This document shows, piece by piece, positions 1 to 11,535 of a stretch of DNA of 64,000 nucleotides; the first letter of the stretch is position 1, and each line of letters starts with the position of its first letter. Source of the stretch: Cytospora piceicola (taxonomy: Eukaryota > Ascomycota > Sordariomycetes > Diaporthales > Cytosporaceae); assembly GCA_023375675.1 (NCBI GenBank), contig JALQBC010000023.1:372001-436000 (forward strand). The letters are read 5' to 3'. The notes under the pieces were generated by a model. It saw only the letters and a program-made list of their open reading frames with translations. It had not been told where the DNA came from and made no database searches. Position numbers and translations under genes: made by a program.

Positions 1-1631
1 TTCCATCTTCGAACTCGAGCTCAAAGTCACCTATCCTCTCAATGACCCATTTTGTCTTTGCCACACACTCGCCGGTTGCCCGAACGCAGCCGGTTGCTGC
101 GGACAGTAATCTGTGGTTGTCCTGAGGAAAAATTATGTCGGCCATCTCGGCGCCGCTGTTGTAGAGCAAGATGTCGCTTGCAGCGTGCACCAGATCCAGG
201 ATGCGGTCATACATGGCGGCGCGAGGCTGCTCTAATATTTCCTTGGTCAATGCACTGTGAGCACACACCACATCAACGACAATCAAAAGCTCTCCACCGG
301 AAGTGGCCGACTGCTTGATAGCCAAAGCTAGATGCGGTCGCGCTTGCGATTGGAGGTGTAATCGACCGATAAAGGAGCCAAGGTGTGACAAGAAGGTGTC
401 GTGGCTGGTAGATAGGCGTTCTGATACAAGGTTCTGGGGCCTGGAGAGTGGCGATGGTCCAGCGAGGGAAACCCTGTGGGCAATGTTGGAAGAAAGGCGG
501 TTGAAGCTGACAGTTCTTTGGCTGTTCTGAGACAGTCGCGAACTTGTGCCAGTGGAGCGCCCAGTCGACAAACGGCTGTTGGTTGAGTTGGCTGTTTGTG
601 TTTCGTCACTAGGTTCTGAAGTGGAAGACCCGTAGTCAGCCACACGGGAAGCTGCATCCGTCGAATTGCTGATGCTCCTGGCGTCGCCAAAAGTTGTCCG
701 ATCTGCCGGAGGCGTTGGCGGAACGTAGCTTTCCTCCAGAACAGTCGGCATCAGAGTCACTGCCGGCGCCCGAGATTGCCTGTCTTCTTCCAGAACATCC
801 AGGAACCGAACGCCCTTGGTGACGATCCTGAAGGCTTTCAATATCATTTCGTCGACGGAATTGTTCACCTCATCGGTAGGACTAGACATTTTCTGCTGCT
901 CTTGTAAGCGCTTCGCCGTCTTCACCAACGAGGACAGTTCGGAAAGCAGCGATTTCCTGCCCCTGCGGAGACCTTCGTGTCTCTGGATGACAGACGACTC
1001 CCGCGTCAAGCAATTTGTTCGTTCCTGTGCGATTGTCAGCTACAAACTTGAAGATGACACGGATCAGCAGCCGAGAGCTACATTGACGTACCAGAAGGGA
1101 TCGCACACCGGCAATGATGCCCTTCATGAACTCCTGGTTGCCGAAGATCTCATTGTCATTGACGGCTGTGCTGCGACACAAGTCCCAAAAGTTTAGCAGC
1201 GCTTTCAACAGGTTTCGTGTCTCATCTGGATCGTATGCGTAGCAGTAATTTGTTGGTAGCCAGCCCCTTGCGCCCGACACGAGTAACGTGCCGTCTGCCC
1301 ATCCATTTGTGTGTATTGAATGTACCAGTACGACATCGCCCTCGTTCAACGGAAGCGTGACGGCAGAGCCGGTCATAGCATAGCTAGGGTGGAAGGGGTA
1401 GAAGGCGCGCAAGAAGCTGTGGAAGATGGGCGGGGGGTTGGAGGGCGAATTGAGGTCCTCTTGCGACCCTTCTGGGCTGGTAGGAGGAGTCATCTCTGAC
1501 TGGGAGTAGGGGTTCGTGGAGACGTGCTGGCTCGTCAAGGCATGGTTCACGGAGCCGGACTTCTTCTTTAGTATCGTAAGGGGCGCCACCTGCAAGCTCG
1601 ACCGGAAAGATTGTTCGCGCAGCAAAACCAT
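1..1631 (-). CDS. CDC25: Cdc25-type Ras guanine-nucleotide exchange factor, N-terminal part (runs off left edge)
   Basis: Only the N-terminal ~520 residues lie in the window; the catalytic RasGEF domains would lie beyond position 1. Two exons are visible, 1092-1631 and 1-1024, joined by a 67 bp intron (1025-1091, gtacgt...cacag, phase 0). A poly-Pro/Ser N-terminus is followed by an SH3 domain (ALTSQ... then FLRAFYPFHPSY, ENDVV-like LNEGDVVLV, GWLPTNYC) and then by the conserved block LLKALLNFWDL, GNQEFMKGIIAGVRSLLERT. A Ser/Thr-rich linker and the helical block VVDVVCAHSA, ATGECVAKTKWVIERIGDF follow, all typical of fungal Cdc25. The family loads GTP onto Ras upstream of adenylate cyclase at the plasma membrane. 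The ATG at 1631 is the most upstream in frame; the second Met (MTPPTSPEG, near residue 47) or an upstream 5' exon is possible. The family call is firm, the start is not. Confidence 0.88.
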
Positions 1632-2260
1632 TGCTGTGGCAAGTTTAGGCGTGAAGACTCATGGGGAGCTGTGGTGGGTTTTTCTGTATGAAGATGGTTG
1701 GTCGGCGGCGCGACCAGACTTGATCCCGAATCCAAAAAAAGAAAAGGCCTTTGTCCCAATGCGCGAGCTCTCGAATGCCCCTTAGAAGGGTGTTCGGCGC
1801 CAAGGCAATTGCTGGACGAGCGGGGAAAGTTAGAATGAGCGCGAGATTCGATATCGAGTGTGTCCCTGGTCGTGGTTCCTTATTTGTGGCCCCGGATTTC
1901 TCCCCCAAAACGTAGCGAATGTGGACAGTTTCAGGTTTGCCCTGCAAGATTGTTGTTGTTTCGTCCGTGTATGAAAAGCAGTGTGTGTGAGCGAGGGTCG
2001 ACCAGCAAGGTGGTTCGGTGTCCAGTGGGCGTCAGGATCGTGTATTGTTTTGTTACAGCAAAGGGAAGGGAAGGAAACGCGAGGGTGGTCAGGAATGTAA
2101 AGTAGAGGGAGGATCGTGGTGGTATAGTAGTGTTTTCCCATATGGGGAGGGACGAGCGGTAGGAATGACGGGGTCGCTGGTCCGGTCTGTCTTTCTGTCT
2201 GTCTTTCTGTGTCTGTTCTGTCTGCGTGTCTATCACTGTCTATCACATGTACTGTACTGA
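1632..2260 (-). promoter_or_regulatory. Presumed leader/promoter of the RasGEF gene
   Basis: No protein is supported here. Read on the minus strand it is pyrimidine-rich (for example the stretch complementary to 2040-2160), the usual composition of ascomycete 5' leaders. It contains a GTCT/TTCT short tandem repeat at 2185-2224. No TATA box is convincing. Confidence 0.35.
2185..2224. repeat. GTCT/TTCT imperfect microsatellite
   Basis: Alternating gtct and ttct units with one interruption, in the presumed upstream leader of the RasGEF gene. Confidence 0.7.
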
Positions 2261-2670
2261 AATGTGCGCACTGTGCGCGTACGAACCCGCAGACAGGGCT
2301 ACCTGGGCTGATCCTGGTCGGCGTTGGAGCTTGGGAGGCAGGGGTGACCTTGGCCTGGACTACCTAGCACACTAGGCAAGGGCAGGGCCTTGCCGGATGC
2401 ACTTACGGCAAGCTCACCTCCCTGCTCTAATCCGTACAGAGTTCATACTACGGGTTCGTCCATACACAGTAGTGTTCTTTTATTCCCTCTCGCAATGTCA
2501 CCATTTTGCGATGAACAATATGAATATTTTGATGATTCCAGTCAGGAGAACATGATGCATCTGGTGAACATGAGCTCTGAACGAGCAGTATCGCCATTAT
2601 TTAGAGTTCCACGCCAGCAGGAAAGCACGTCCTCCCGACTCATGGTGACAGCTTTTTTGGGGGGTCAATA

Positions 2671-2770
2671 CTTGCCTACCTAAGTACTTAAGTACCTACT
2701 TGTTGGGTACAGTTGACAGTAATGTTGGCTGGCACTGGGAATACCTACCTACGTAGGTACCTAGGTATGT
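2671..2770. repeat. Cluster of TACCTAGGTA / AAGTACTTAAGT palindromes
   Basis: Overlapping short palindromes built from ctaagtacttaagtac and tacctacgtaggtacctagg units. The same motif family recurs about a dozen times in the window, outside the supported exons except at the end of one orphan gene. Confidence 0.75.
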
Positions 2771-3249
2771 ACTCAACCCCATGGTATCACAGTCCCCAAA
2801 GCACTTATGTAATCAATTGTATTGCAAGTATGTACGCTCACAGTACAAGTAAGTATTACAATTCAAGAGACCACCTGGGCAGCTGGGCACCTTAGAAGGC
2901 CATCAATCGGTCTCGTTCGTTCCAAGGTGACGATGTGGTCTCGAATGCTGTTGTTTCTAGTTGTTTGGTATCCCGTCCCGTGACATCACTTGCCCCCAGA
3001 TAACCAATCTATTATAGTTATGAAGGCGTTTATTCCCATGCTGTGTGCCATGCCATGCCTGCCATGCCATAGTGTACATAGTACGTTGTTTCGATTACAC
3101 AAGTCTTGTATTGTGGTGCGGTCAGTGCGCACTGACCCGACTGATGATGTCGCTTCTTTCGACTGTTCCAAGGTTCTTCTCAAGATCAAATCTGTACCCT
3201 GAAACTCATATCCCGTCTCGAATATTGCCAAGGACCAAAAAACCAATTC

Positions 3250-3480
3250 ATGACCAAACACACACTCTCTCCCTTTTTTCCCTTTTTTCTTCTTCTTCTA
3301 CACAGTCGAACATACGTATTCTTGCATCAACCCCATTCTTTTCCCCCTGTCTCGTTGTGTACCTAACACCTTTTGTTTCTCCATCACGCCCCCCTCTCCC
3401 TTTGGCAGTTTTCTTTTCTTTCCAATTTTTTTGTTTATTTTTTTATTTACCTTGTCAAGCCGTCCCATGTGTGAACCCGT
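3250..3480 (+). promoter_or_regulatory. Long C/T-rich tract
   Basis: About 230 bp of nearly uninterrupted pyrimidines on the plus strand (runs of ctttttt and cttcttctt). In filamentous fungi such tracts sit just upstream of transcription starts. No believable coding sequence follows on the plus strand, so it could mark a non-coding transcript. Confidence 0.3.
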
Positions 3481-6400
3481 AAAAGCTAACCCACAAGCTG
3501 TTCCCTGTCAATGGCGTGGAACTACATATTTCGTACCATGTATCGGATGCCAAGGACGCCACACTTCTGGCGTTGGCGCTCGTGCCCTGGGCCAGATTCC
3601 GATGGGGTCTCCCATTCCGGCAGCGCAAACCATAAAAAAAAAAGGAAGACATATGGGGTACCCTTCGGCAGGGCTCGATCGATTCTACACTGCATGATGG
3701 TTCGTCGGGGGAGTTATTGGTTCTTAGTGTGATATATGACAGAAAAAATAGCGCCGTATCGGTCAATTGCTGCTGTTGGCTACTACACGGCTTCCTCCAT
3801 TTGGAGACGGTGTAGCATCGACCCATATCTTTTTGGGCTCGACATTGGGCAGTTCACGATGAGATCGAGGTTGGGCATTCTTTCGCACGACACCTGGGCA
3901 AATCCCCTCCCCGACTCCACGCCCCGTACATATGCAAAAAACCAAGCATCTCAAAAAGAGTGCGGGGGGGGGCGTTTTCTCACAGTATGTATTATCCCAC
4001 TTGGGCGCACGCGACACGACATGGCGACCCGTGGACGCAGGTGACAGAAACCGCCTCATCCAGGACACCCCGTCTTTCGGGCTGCGATCGCGCCCACCCA
4101 GTCCTGCCACTCTCGATCCAGCATATTGGCTGTGGGGGTAGTCAAAAACGCATTTCTGCAAGCTTATTACCTGCTGACAGTTGGGGCCCCAGATGATCCC
4201 TATGTTAATTCTCCCCCTCCGTAGGTACCCTGAGCACGTGGTGAATCGCCATATGTACAAGTTGCCCTGATCCCCTGATCGAGGGCGATCAATCGGTACT
4301 GTACACACTACACACACGACACACACGACACTACATTTTGTGGCAGATGAACAGTGGGGTCCCCCCGAGTCACGGGTGCGCTGCTCTTCTCGCGACGGCG
4401 AACATTGAACGCCTCATCGTTATCACAGTGGCATCTTAGTCCAGGCCGGCCACCTGGGCAGTGATCATTGAGGGGGGATCAACACCTCGTCGACGCCGAA
4501 AACCCGGAAAGTCGCCGGGAGCGGATGTGTGCATGAACCAACCTAGCCTCCCCCAGCCCTCCCAACAGCCTTTGGTGGGACAACATCTGATAGGCGTGGA
4601 CCCGAGGATAATGGCAATAATACCCCTCTCCCTCGCGTCGTCGTCGTCGACCCGACCTCTAGACTACATCTCGTCCAGCCAGCCAAACACGCTCAGCTCG
4701 TCTCGGTTCGACTCACCGGTGAGCAAACAGGCAGGAAGAAACGCTAGGGGACGGGACGCCACGAGGCGCCGGCCGCGGGTGAGGCTTCTCCCGAGGGCGG
4801 GAGGCCACGGGGGGGGAACATTCGTATAACTATTGATATGGCTCAACCGCCCCGGAGCTGACGGATCCCGAAGAGGAGATGCTCTTGAATCGGAAGGATT
4901 CCAGGGTCTTTGTCTGTCGGCGGCGAAAGGTGTGCGTGCATACCGCCGCAAACGCCTCACTGCGACTGCATTGTTATGGAACCACCCCGCATAAAGGAAC
5001 GGAGCCTGGGAATATCAGAAAACCTTTTATTTTCCATCTTGTCACAAACTGTACTGTACTGTGTGCTCTGTGCTATTGAAGCATTGACTTGCTGTTGGGG
5101 GGGAGGGCCAGGGGAGGTGAGATTGACGATCGCAACTTTTGGATGCGACGTGCATAAGTGATGCAGGTAATGCCAGACCCCGATATGCTCGTCACAGTTG
5201 GTGGTAAAGTACATAATAGGTATTTGAAGACGATTGATCGCCGAGCCCTTTTCCTGGTGCTACGGGAAATGTGGGGGGACAGTGATAACAACCGCCAGCT
5301 GGGCCCCGTGATTGGGTTGTCGTCTCTTGTTGTGGATGATGGTTATTGGGCTGGTTGCAGTACGGAGTACTTAGCCGCCCATCTGGGGATGTGCGGATGC
5401 TTATGCTGTGGGCTGTGGGCTGCACACAATCCAATCCAATCCGCCATCGAGGAAAGGCGGGCGAGAAAGACGCCACTGGGGATCGCATGTCCACGGGTTG
5501 GCACCATGAAATTTGTCAATGCAACGTTGGTTGGTTCTTGGCAAGAGTGAGTGTGGGTGTGGACGAGGTTTTTTGGTTCCTGAGTTGAAGAAAAGAGATT
5601 GCCCAATTGTGACGGTGAAGGAAGAAAGAAAGCTGGACCCAATGGGTGATCGATACCAGCGTCGCATTGACACCCAGAACCACAAGTCTAGATTAATTGA
5701 GATCTCCTCTTTTGGATTTTGGGGTGTTCCTACACTACATAACTACCACAGTTACCACTGACGACATCCTTGAAGGATCGGGCATTGACCAAGCAACGGT
5801 ATTTGCCATCATGTGTGTCAATGTGGACATCTGGAGTCGTAGTCTAACATGGTTTGCATGGTTTGCATACTCCAGCTTTATTTAGGTGGCTTGCATCTCC
5901 TACTTCGTGTCAGGTGAGGTTGAGTCTGTCCGCATTTGACTCCCGCTGACCTGCATACCTTTAAATGTTTCTAGGTACTTAGTAGCCACCTATTGAACCG
6001 AACCGTACAACACTATTGAACTAAGTATTACGCTAGCACGCAACAGAGGAAGCAGAAGCAATGGTTCAACGTGGACGTGGTTCATTGACCGCAAAATAGA
6101 GATGCCCAGGTGCATCGACTTTCGATTTGCGATGCCACATCAGTCAGTTGTCACTTCGGCAGGCCTGGTGCATTATTACACATCATCATGGATGGATGGA
6201 TGGGATGTGTGGCAGCTCAGCTACATACATGCTTACACGTAAACCATACTACACTACCTACAGCATATCACGATGCATCATGCCTTGCAGGAACTCGTCG
6301 AGTCCCGTCTCGTTGCATATACGGAGGATCGCGGAGTGAAGGGAGCTGTTCCCATTGTCCGCCAATTCGCACGTACTGTGTGTGTATCTGCCAAGTACAC

Positions 6401-6549
6401 TACCGTGGTAAGATGCCGGCTTGTCGGTCCGGCGCACTGGGTAACATTAGTGCATGCAGTCAATTCCGCGTCCACTTTCAGGGCTTGCAAGTGTGACTCT
6501 GTAGACCATTAGAAGAGAACCCCCCTCTTGCTCCAAATGGTTGATGGTG

Positions 6550-6755
6550 ATAGGTACCTACCTAGGTAGGTATGGTCGACGACGACGACGACAACAACAA
6601 CAACAACAACAACAGAAACATTGGGCGGTTGTAGGCGGTTGCGGTACACCGTGTATGCATGGAGTAACGGATGTTTACTATGTACCTAGCTAGCTATATA
6701 CCTACCTAGATACCTAGGCATGTACATGTGTATGTAGCTATGCTAGGTACATAGT
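6550..6755. repeat. CTAGG palindrome cluster with GAC/AAC trinucleotide run
   Basis: taggtacctacctaggtagg is followed by five GAC units that turn into AAC units (6578-6614), then by ctagctagctatatacctac and further ctagg/gtacatag palindromes. A compact low-complexity block in intergenic DNA. Confidence 0.75.
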
Positions 6756-7375
6756 ATAAGTAGCACTTGAGAGCTCGTTTCTCAGGCTCACATGCTGAAG
6801 CGATGGAGGGGCGGAAGCAAAGAGCTGCGTCATATTGCTGCAGCCGCTCGTCGATGGTTCGCTGCACGTCGGCGGCGTCGTTTGCCCTGCGTCTGCATGC
6901 TGCATCAACCTGCCTGCCTGCATCTGCATTTTTATTTTAGTGGCACATGAGTATGAAGATATATGCAATGCTGTGTTGCACTATACATACTTTTTGGACT
7001 CGGCGGCAACGCAGGTAACCCTCGAATCAAAGGCTTTACCCTGTCGAGTTCGAGTCTCGAGTGCCCATACTGTATCGTATCGTATGTAGGGGTCTTTAGC
7101 ATATGTGCATGCAGCAGCACTCGCTTCGGATGTGTTCAGTGTTGCGATTGGATTCATGCCTGATCTTTTGCTTTGCCGCCTCTCTTCACCGACTGTGTCA
7201 GTCAGTCAGTCAGTCGTCCGGCCAGTCTATTCGACGATCCCCACCCAGAACGCCGGAGGGTTTTTGACCAACATTGTCCACCACCTGACATCGTCGCGAA
7301 TTGTCATCGAGAAACGTTTGCGCATTCCAGTCACGCCCCGGGGTGAGCTGACAGGGGGCCAATGAAGGAACACGT

Positions 7376-7416
7376 ATCTATCTGCCTACTTACTTAAGTA
7401 GGTATCTACCTAGTAC
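7376..7416. repeat. CTAGG-type palindrome
   Basis: Self-complementary cttacttaagtag and ggtatctacctagta elements of the same family as at 2671-2770. Confidence 0.6.
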
Positions 7417-10179
7417 GGAATCATCGAGCCATCGCGTCGCGCAGCGTGCCTTGCTTACGGCGTGCAGGAGGGCAAGATTGTGAGCGGCCCTGTCACTGCC
7501 AATCTGAGCGCAGCCACGATAAAAGGACAGCTAGAGTTTCCCAGAGAAGACGATGGCACCATCGATCGAAGACTATCTATGCAGTGTCTGTATATCTCTG
7601 CATGGCACATGTCATGATTGCAGCCGTCATCAATTGGCAATACCGGCAACTGGGCTTGGTGGGTGATTAATTAATTCCAAAAAAACAAAACAACAAAAAA
7701 ACCCATACCGCAACTTTAGCCTGCCCCCTTCCCTCCCAGTCATTCAGTATCACGAGCTGTCTGTTTCTTTTTTTGTTCTGGACGTTATCATTCATTATTG
7801 ATATGCCGGACCCCGATTGACCGACTGTTCCCGCCCCGTCAATCCGTCCCGCCGTTGGTGGTGCACGGTGCTACGGGGACCACTACCTACTTCGGCCATA
7901 ATCTCCACTCCGACAGTCCTGAACACACGCCATCTCCGTTCCGAGTGGCTGGCCGCTGGTAGCGGTGTCTTCCAGAACATTGTCTGTTTTCCCCCTCCCC
8001 GTTTTCATCACCTAAAAAAAGAATAAAGTACTTCTGTTGTCGCCCCGGCCGGAGACTGTCTACAGGCCATGCCTCCAGAATTGAATTGCAGATCAAATCG
8101 TCGATGAGATGGGACCAGGGGCCGCCGCGCGGAAATTTTCCAGAATCCCCTTCATCTGGAATCCAGGGGCGCGTCGTTACGGCTCGTCAGATTCTCTCCT
8201 AGGCTGCTAGGCTGGCCACCGTGCCGCCACGAGACATCGCATGAGATACGGAATGGCTGGTTCTGGCCACGGTTGTTGGGCGCAGAGCTTCGTGGCCCGT
8301 CTCGATTCCTCGCTTATTGCCCCGTAGGGCAGGCCTGGGGCCCAACATGCTCGCCTCTGAGTCTCGAATGCCTGGTCTGGTTCCAAGTATCTGATCAGAA
8401 TGTCAGAGCATTCTGTCCGATACTTCCTGGTCAAACGGAAAAGGTCTGTGTCCACTACGCACGTTGCTTCCGGGCGCTGCAAGGTACTTCTGTACTTCAG
8501 GGAGGTTTCCGGCCCGCATACCGCATACGCGTCACTCTTATCTCCGGTCTGATGATATTTGATGGGAAATCGGCATCACCGTTTGTGCCGCAGCATGCAA
8601 GGGAGACACAGAACCCTGAGGCCCTTGTCTTTTTCTACCAGGTCAAACGTCACGCGGCATATCGGTTGTCTTGTCTTTTGCGCACAGGACACCGATCGAG
8701 GGGCGGGAGGCACGAGCACTGTTTGTCGTCTGCTCCAGTCTGCCAGTCAACGACAGGAACTAACCACGGACTCTAGCCATGGTGGCATAGTTACCCCGCG
8801 ATTCTTCTATCACCAGGGAGCGTATATGAGACACCAAGGCTGACAGTCTTGACCTTCCGATCCAGATGACTCTGTCGCTTATTCTTGCACCGATGTTGGC
8901 TAAAATATGGGACGGATGTTGCGCATCACGGCTGAAGCATCCGGATCAGCATGGGTCTCGCCTTATAGTGGGTGATGGCCATGTGCATTCTCATGCTCTG
9001 GCCACAGTTTGGATATGTTCTGGAGTTCGCCGCATTGCATCCATGTCAGTCGTGCTGCTCCGAAGTGACGAGACTTGTGCAAATTTTCATGAACACACTG
9101 CACTCAACTCTCGTTGCTTCTCGTCAGCCTCAGTGGAGCGGTGTTCAAGTCACATTTGTCAAGCGACAAAGATACTGCCTCTTGCCCGGACCGCTATGGC
9201 CTGTCTCCTGGCAACCGCACCAGTGAATGGCGTCGCCATGGAAGCCTCAGTTTCTTTATCGTGAAGTTGGGACGACAAGTGTACCCGATGATCCTTTGGC
9301 CGCCCAAGGTTCTATTTCGCCGGTTCAACCTACTGAACAATGCTTTACTCTCTGGCTTTTGGGGCAAGGCGACTGACAGGAGTCACAGGACAGGGCATAT
9401 GAGCATGCCAAGCTCGTGTCGCCAGGTCTTGACATGGTCTTCCCCGCTTGCCAGGATGTTTCATGGGTTAACACTCTGACGACGTCCCCGGGAACTGGAA
9501 GTGTTCCCCGTCTCATGATGCTGGGAATAGTCCTCCGGTGGGAGGACCCATCGTATCGGTCCAAGTGGATCCGGCAAACACACATACACAACCCGACAGT
9601 TTGGGCCACCAACACGGTTTCCACCTGCATACATATTCACAGCCTCGGCAATCGCCACTCTGCGCCCAGGCTTTGGAAATCGTTCCTAACCTGTAAGTAC
9701 CCACAACCATGGGTATCTCCTTGAAACAAGGCCTTCAAGGCTTATCTCCCAAACTGGCAGACGAGTACGGAGTGTGTGTGTGGGAACACCGCAGCTACTG
9801 ATAGACGATCTCGGGGAAGCCCACTGGGCATCCGGGACGCCCAACTTCATTTTTGCATCTCTCTCTTATGATATTTATAGATTACGATAAGTGTATACAA
9901 CCGTATGATACTGTCTCTGAGATGGGCCGCCGTTCATCATGAAATGATTTGCCACGAATGCTTGCCTGAAGCCATCGCGGAGCGCACCGGCTAGGTGGCA
10001 GTCGGATATTACCCCCGAAACATTTCCACTGAGACCAGATGCGCAAATAACATGCATCTTCACTCATCGTGTCACACTTATGAGTACTTTGGAGGAACGT
10101 TTCCCAACAACAGAACAGAAATTTGGTCTTTCAGCGCAATGTTCCGCCGCCAGACGGACGGCCTTTGCTGGTCAAGCGT

Positions 10180-11535
10180 CTATGCCTGTGGCGCATACAC
10201 TAGAGCTAACTGATCCACCTCATCCCCATCCTGGCCGATGAACCCAACTATCGCCCACGCATCCGGCGCCGTGAACTCGGCACAGTCGTCCGTCGCCACA
10301 CCGGCGCTCAACGTGTTCCCATCGCTGGTCGTCGCGAGGACATAGAAGATGCGCGTGTGGTCGTCATACTGACCCTCGCACAGCGTCGCGGACGTCCAGT
10401 ACTCCCCATCGCCCAGCGTAAGTGTCGTCTGGGAGCCACCGGCCCCACCATGTGTGAGGTTGGTGCCGTCCTTCAGCACCACCCCGATGCTGTCGAGCCG
10501 CGATCCGCCGCTGAAGACCAGCTCCGAGACCGCAGGCGAGGCGATGGAGCCGAGCGTCTCGACGTCGCTGAACCAAGTGCCGTGCGGCCCCCCAATGTAT
10601 CCCGACTGCCGCAGGCTCGCGCCGGCGGTCCAGGTGAAGTTCACGTTCACGGGGTTGTGGTCCGTGGTCACGTTCCCGTCCGTCTGGAGGAACCACGTGC
10701 CCACGTACATGAAGCTGGTCGCCTCCAGGGCCAGCAGCGGCGACGACCGGTAGAAGACCTTGTCGACCGTCTCGCAGGTGCTGTTGTCCGCGGCCTGCGG
10801 GTTGACGCACAGGGTCTCCGCCGTGGGCACCACCCCGCCCCTCTCGACCTGCACCCACGCGTCCGCGAAGCCGGCGCCCAGCAGCGAGCGGACGGCCGTG
10901 TCGGCGGTGCGCGAGTACCGCGAGTTGGTGTCCCCGAAGATGACGACCGCGTTGCCCGCGGACCAGGCCTCGGCGTAGGACAGCACCTGGTTGATGTTGC
11001 TGTCGCGGGCGGCCTCGTCCGCGTCGGTGGTGCCCGCGTCGGCGTGCAGGTTGTAGAAGTCGGCGTACGAGGCCGTCGAGTTGTCGCCCGAGGCGGCCAC
11101 CTGCACGCGCATGAAGGTGAACCCCTTGGGCGTCAGGCAGTCGGCGCTGTCGATGTTGCTGCAGGTGTCCCAGGTGACGCGCGTGAAGTCCACCCAGGGG
11201 AAGTTGGCGAGGGTGTTGAGCCCGGAGCCGATGGCGGCGCCGCCCGAGGTGGCCGTCCGGTACGGGTGGTCGTCATTGCCGTAGATGTACGAGTGGTAGT
11301 TGAAGTCCTCCTGCACGTGGATCACGTCAAAGTCGTACTCGGCGAAGTAGGTCCCGATCAGCTCCGAGTTGGTCGTCTTGTCGCCCGGCTCGTCGTTGTT
11401 CTGGAGAGCCTCGGGGAGCCCGGCGACGTTCATCGAGAGGATGGAGAGGTCGCCGGATGTTGTCTGGGTTGTGCCGGCTGTGGCCACCTGCAGCAGCAGT
11501 GCCGCGACGGCTGCTTTCAAAATCATGTTCGCCAT
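10180..11535 (-). CDS. Secreted endonuclease/exonuclease/phosphatase-fold protein with C-terminal jacalin-like domain
   Basis: Intronless, 451 aa. I start at the ATG at 11535, which gives a clean signal peptide (MANMILKAAVAALLLQVATAG); the frame is open further upstream but without an ATG. The DNase-I-like (EEP) fold is marked in order by ILSMNVAGLP, VIHVQEDF, NLHADAG, IFGDTNSR and TTDHNPV, the Asn, Glu, His/Asp, Asp/Asn and Asp/His active-site set shared by sphingomyelinases and DNase-I-like enzymes. The last ~140 residues form a jacalin-type beta-prism pattern (GGPHGTWF, GGAGGSQTTLTLGDGE, GFIGQDGDEVDQLALVY), suggesting glycan binding. NST/NVT/NFT glycosylation sites fit secretion. The substrate (phosphodiester lipid or nucleic acid) cannot be read from sequence. 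It is GC-rich compared with its flanks. Confidence 0.85.
   Translation of the reverse strand: MANMILKAAVAALLLQVATAGTTQTTSGDLSILSMNVAGLPEALQNNDEPGDKTTNSELIGTYFAEYDFDVIHVQEDFNYHSYIYGNDDHPYRTATSGGAAIGSGLNTLANFPWVDFTRVTWDTCSNIDSADCLTPKGFTFMRVQVAASGDNSTASYADFYNLHADAGTTDADEAARDSNINQVLSYAEAWSAGNAVVIFGDTNSRYSRTADTAVRSLLGAGFADAWVQVERGGVVPTAETLCVNPQAADNSTCETVDKVFYRSSPLLALEATSFMYVGTWFLQTDGNVTTDHNPVNVNFTWTAGASLRQSGYIGGPHGTWFSDVETLGSIASPAVSELVFSGGSRLDSIGVVLKDGTNLTHGGAGGSQTTLTLGDGEYWTSATLCEGQYDDHTRIFYVLATTSDGNTLSAGVATDDCAEFTAPDAWAIVGFIGQDGDEVDQLALVYAPQA

Larger units (their letters stand above)
2261..10179. other. Gene-poor 7.9 kb interval
   Basis: I see no gene. Open frames here reach at most 187 codons, are rich in Cys/Trp/Arg/His, resemble no family I know, and no set of them joins through convincing splice sites. 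The interval holds a long C/T tract (3250-3480), CTAGG-type palindrome clusters (2671-2770, 6550-6755, 7376-7416), a GAC/AAC trinucleotide run (6578-6614) and a GTCA run (7198-7215). It may contain regulatory DNA or non-coding transcripts; nothing in the sequence proves either. Confidence 0.6.

Noticed and set aside
3763..4326. Minus-strand open frame of 187 codons
   Set aside because: Low-complexity start from a CACA repeat, Cys/Trp/Arg/Gly-heavy composition and no family resemblance.
7010..7075. Possible tRNA (a perfect T-arm-like tcgag-ttcgagt-ctcga)
   Set aside because: No matching acceptor stem or D/anticodon arms lie upstream at the right distance.
8273..8776. Plus-strand open frame of 167 codons
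   Set aside because: No codon or composition signal, no splice partner and no similarity that I recognise.
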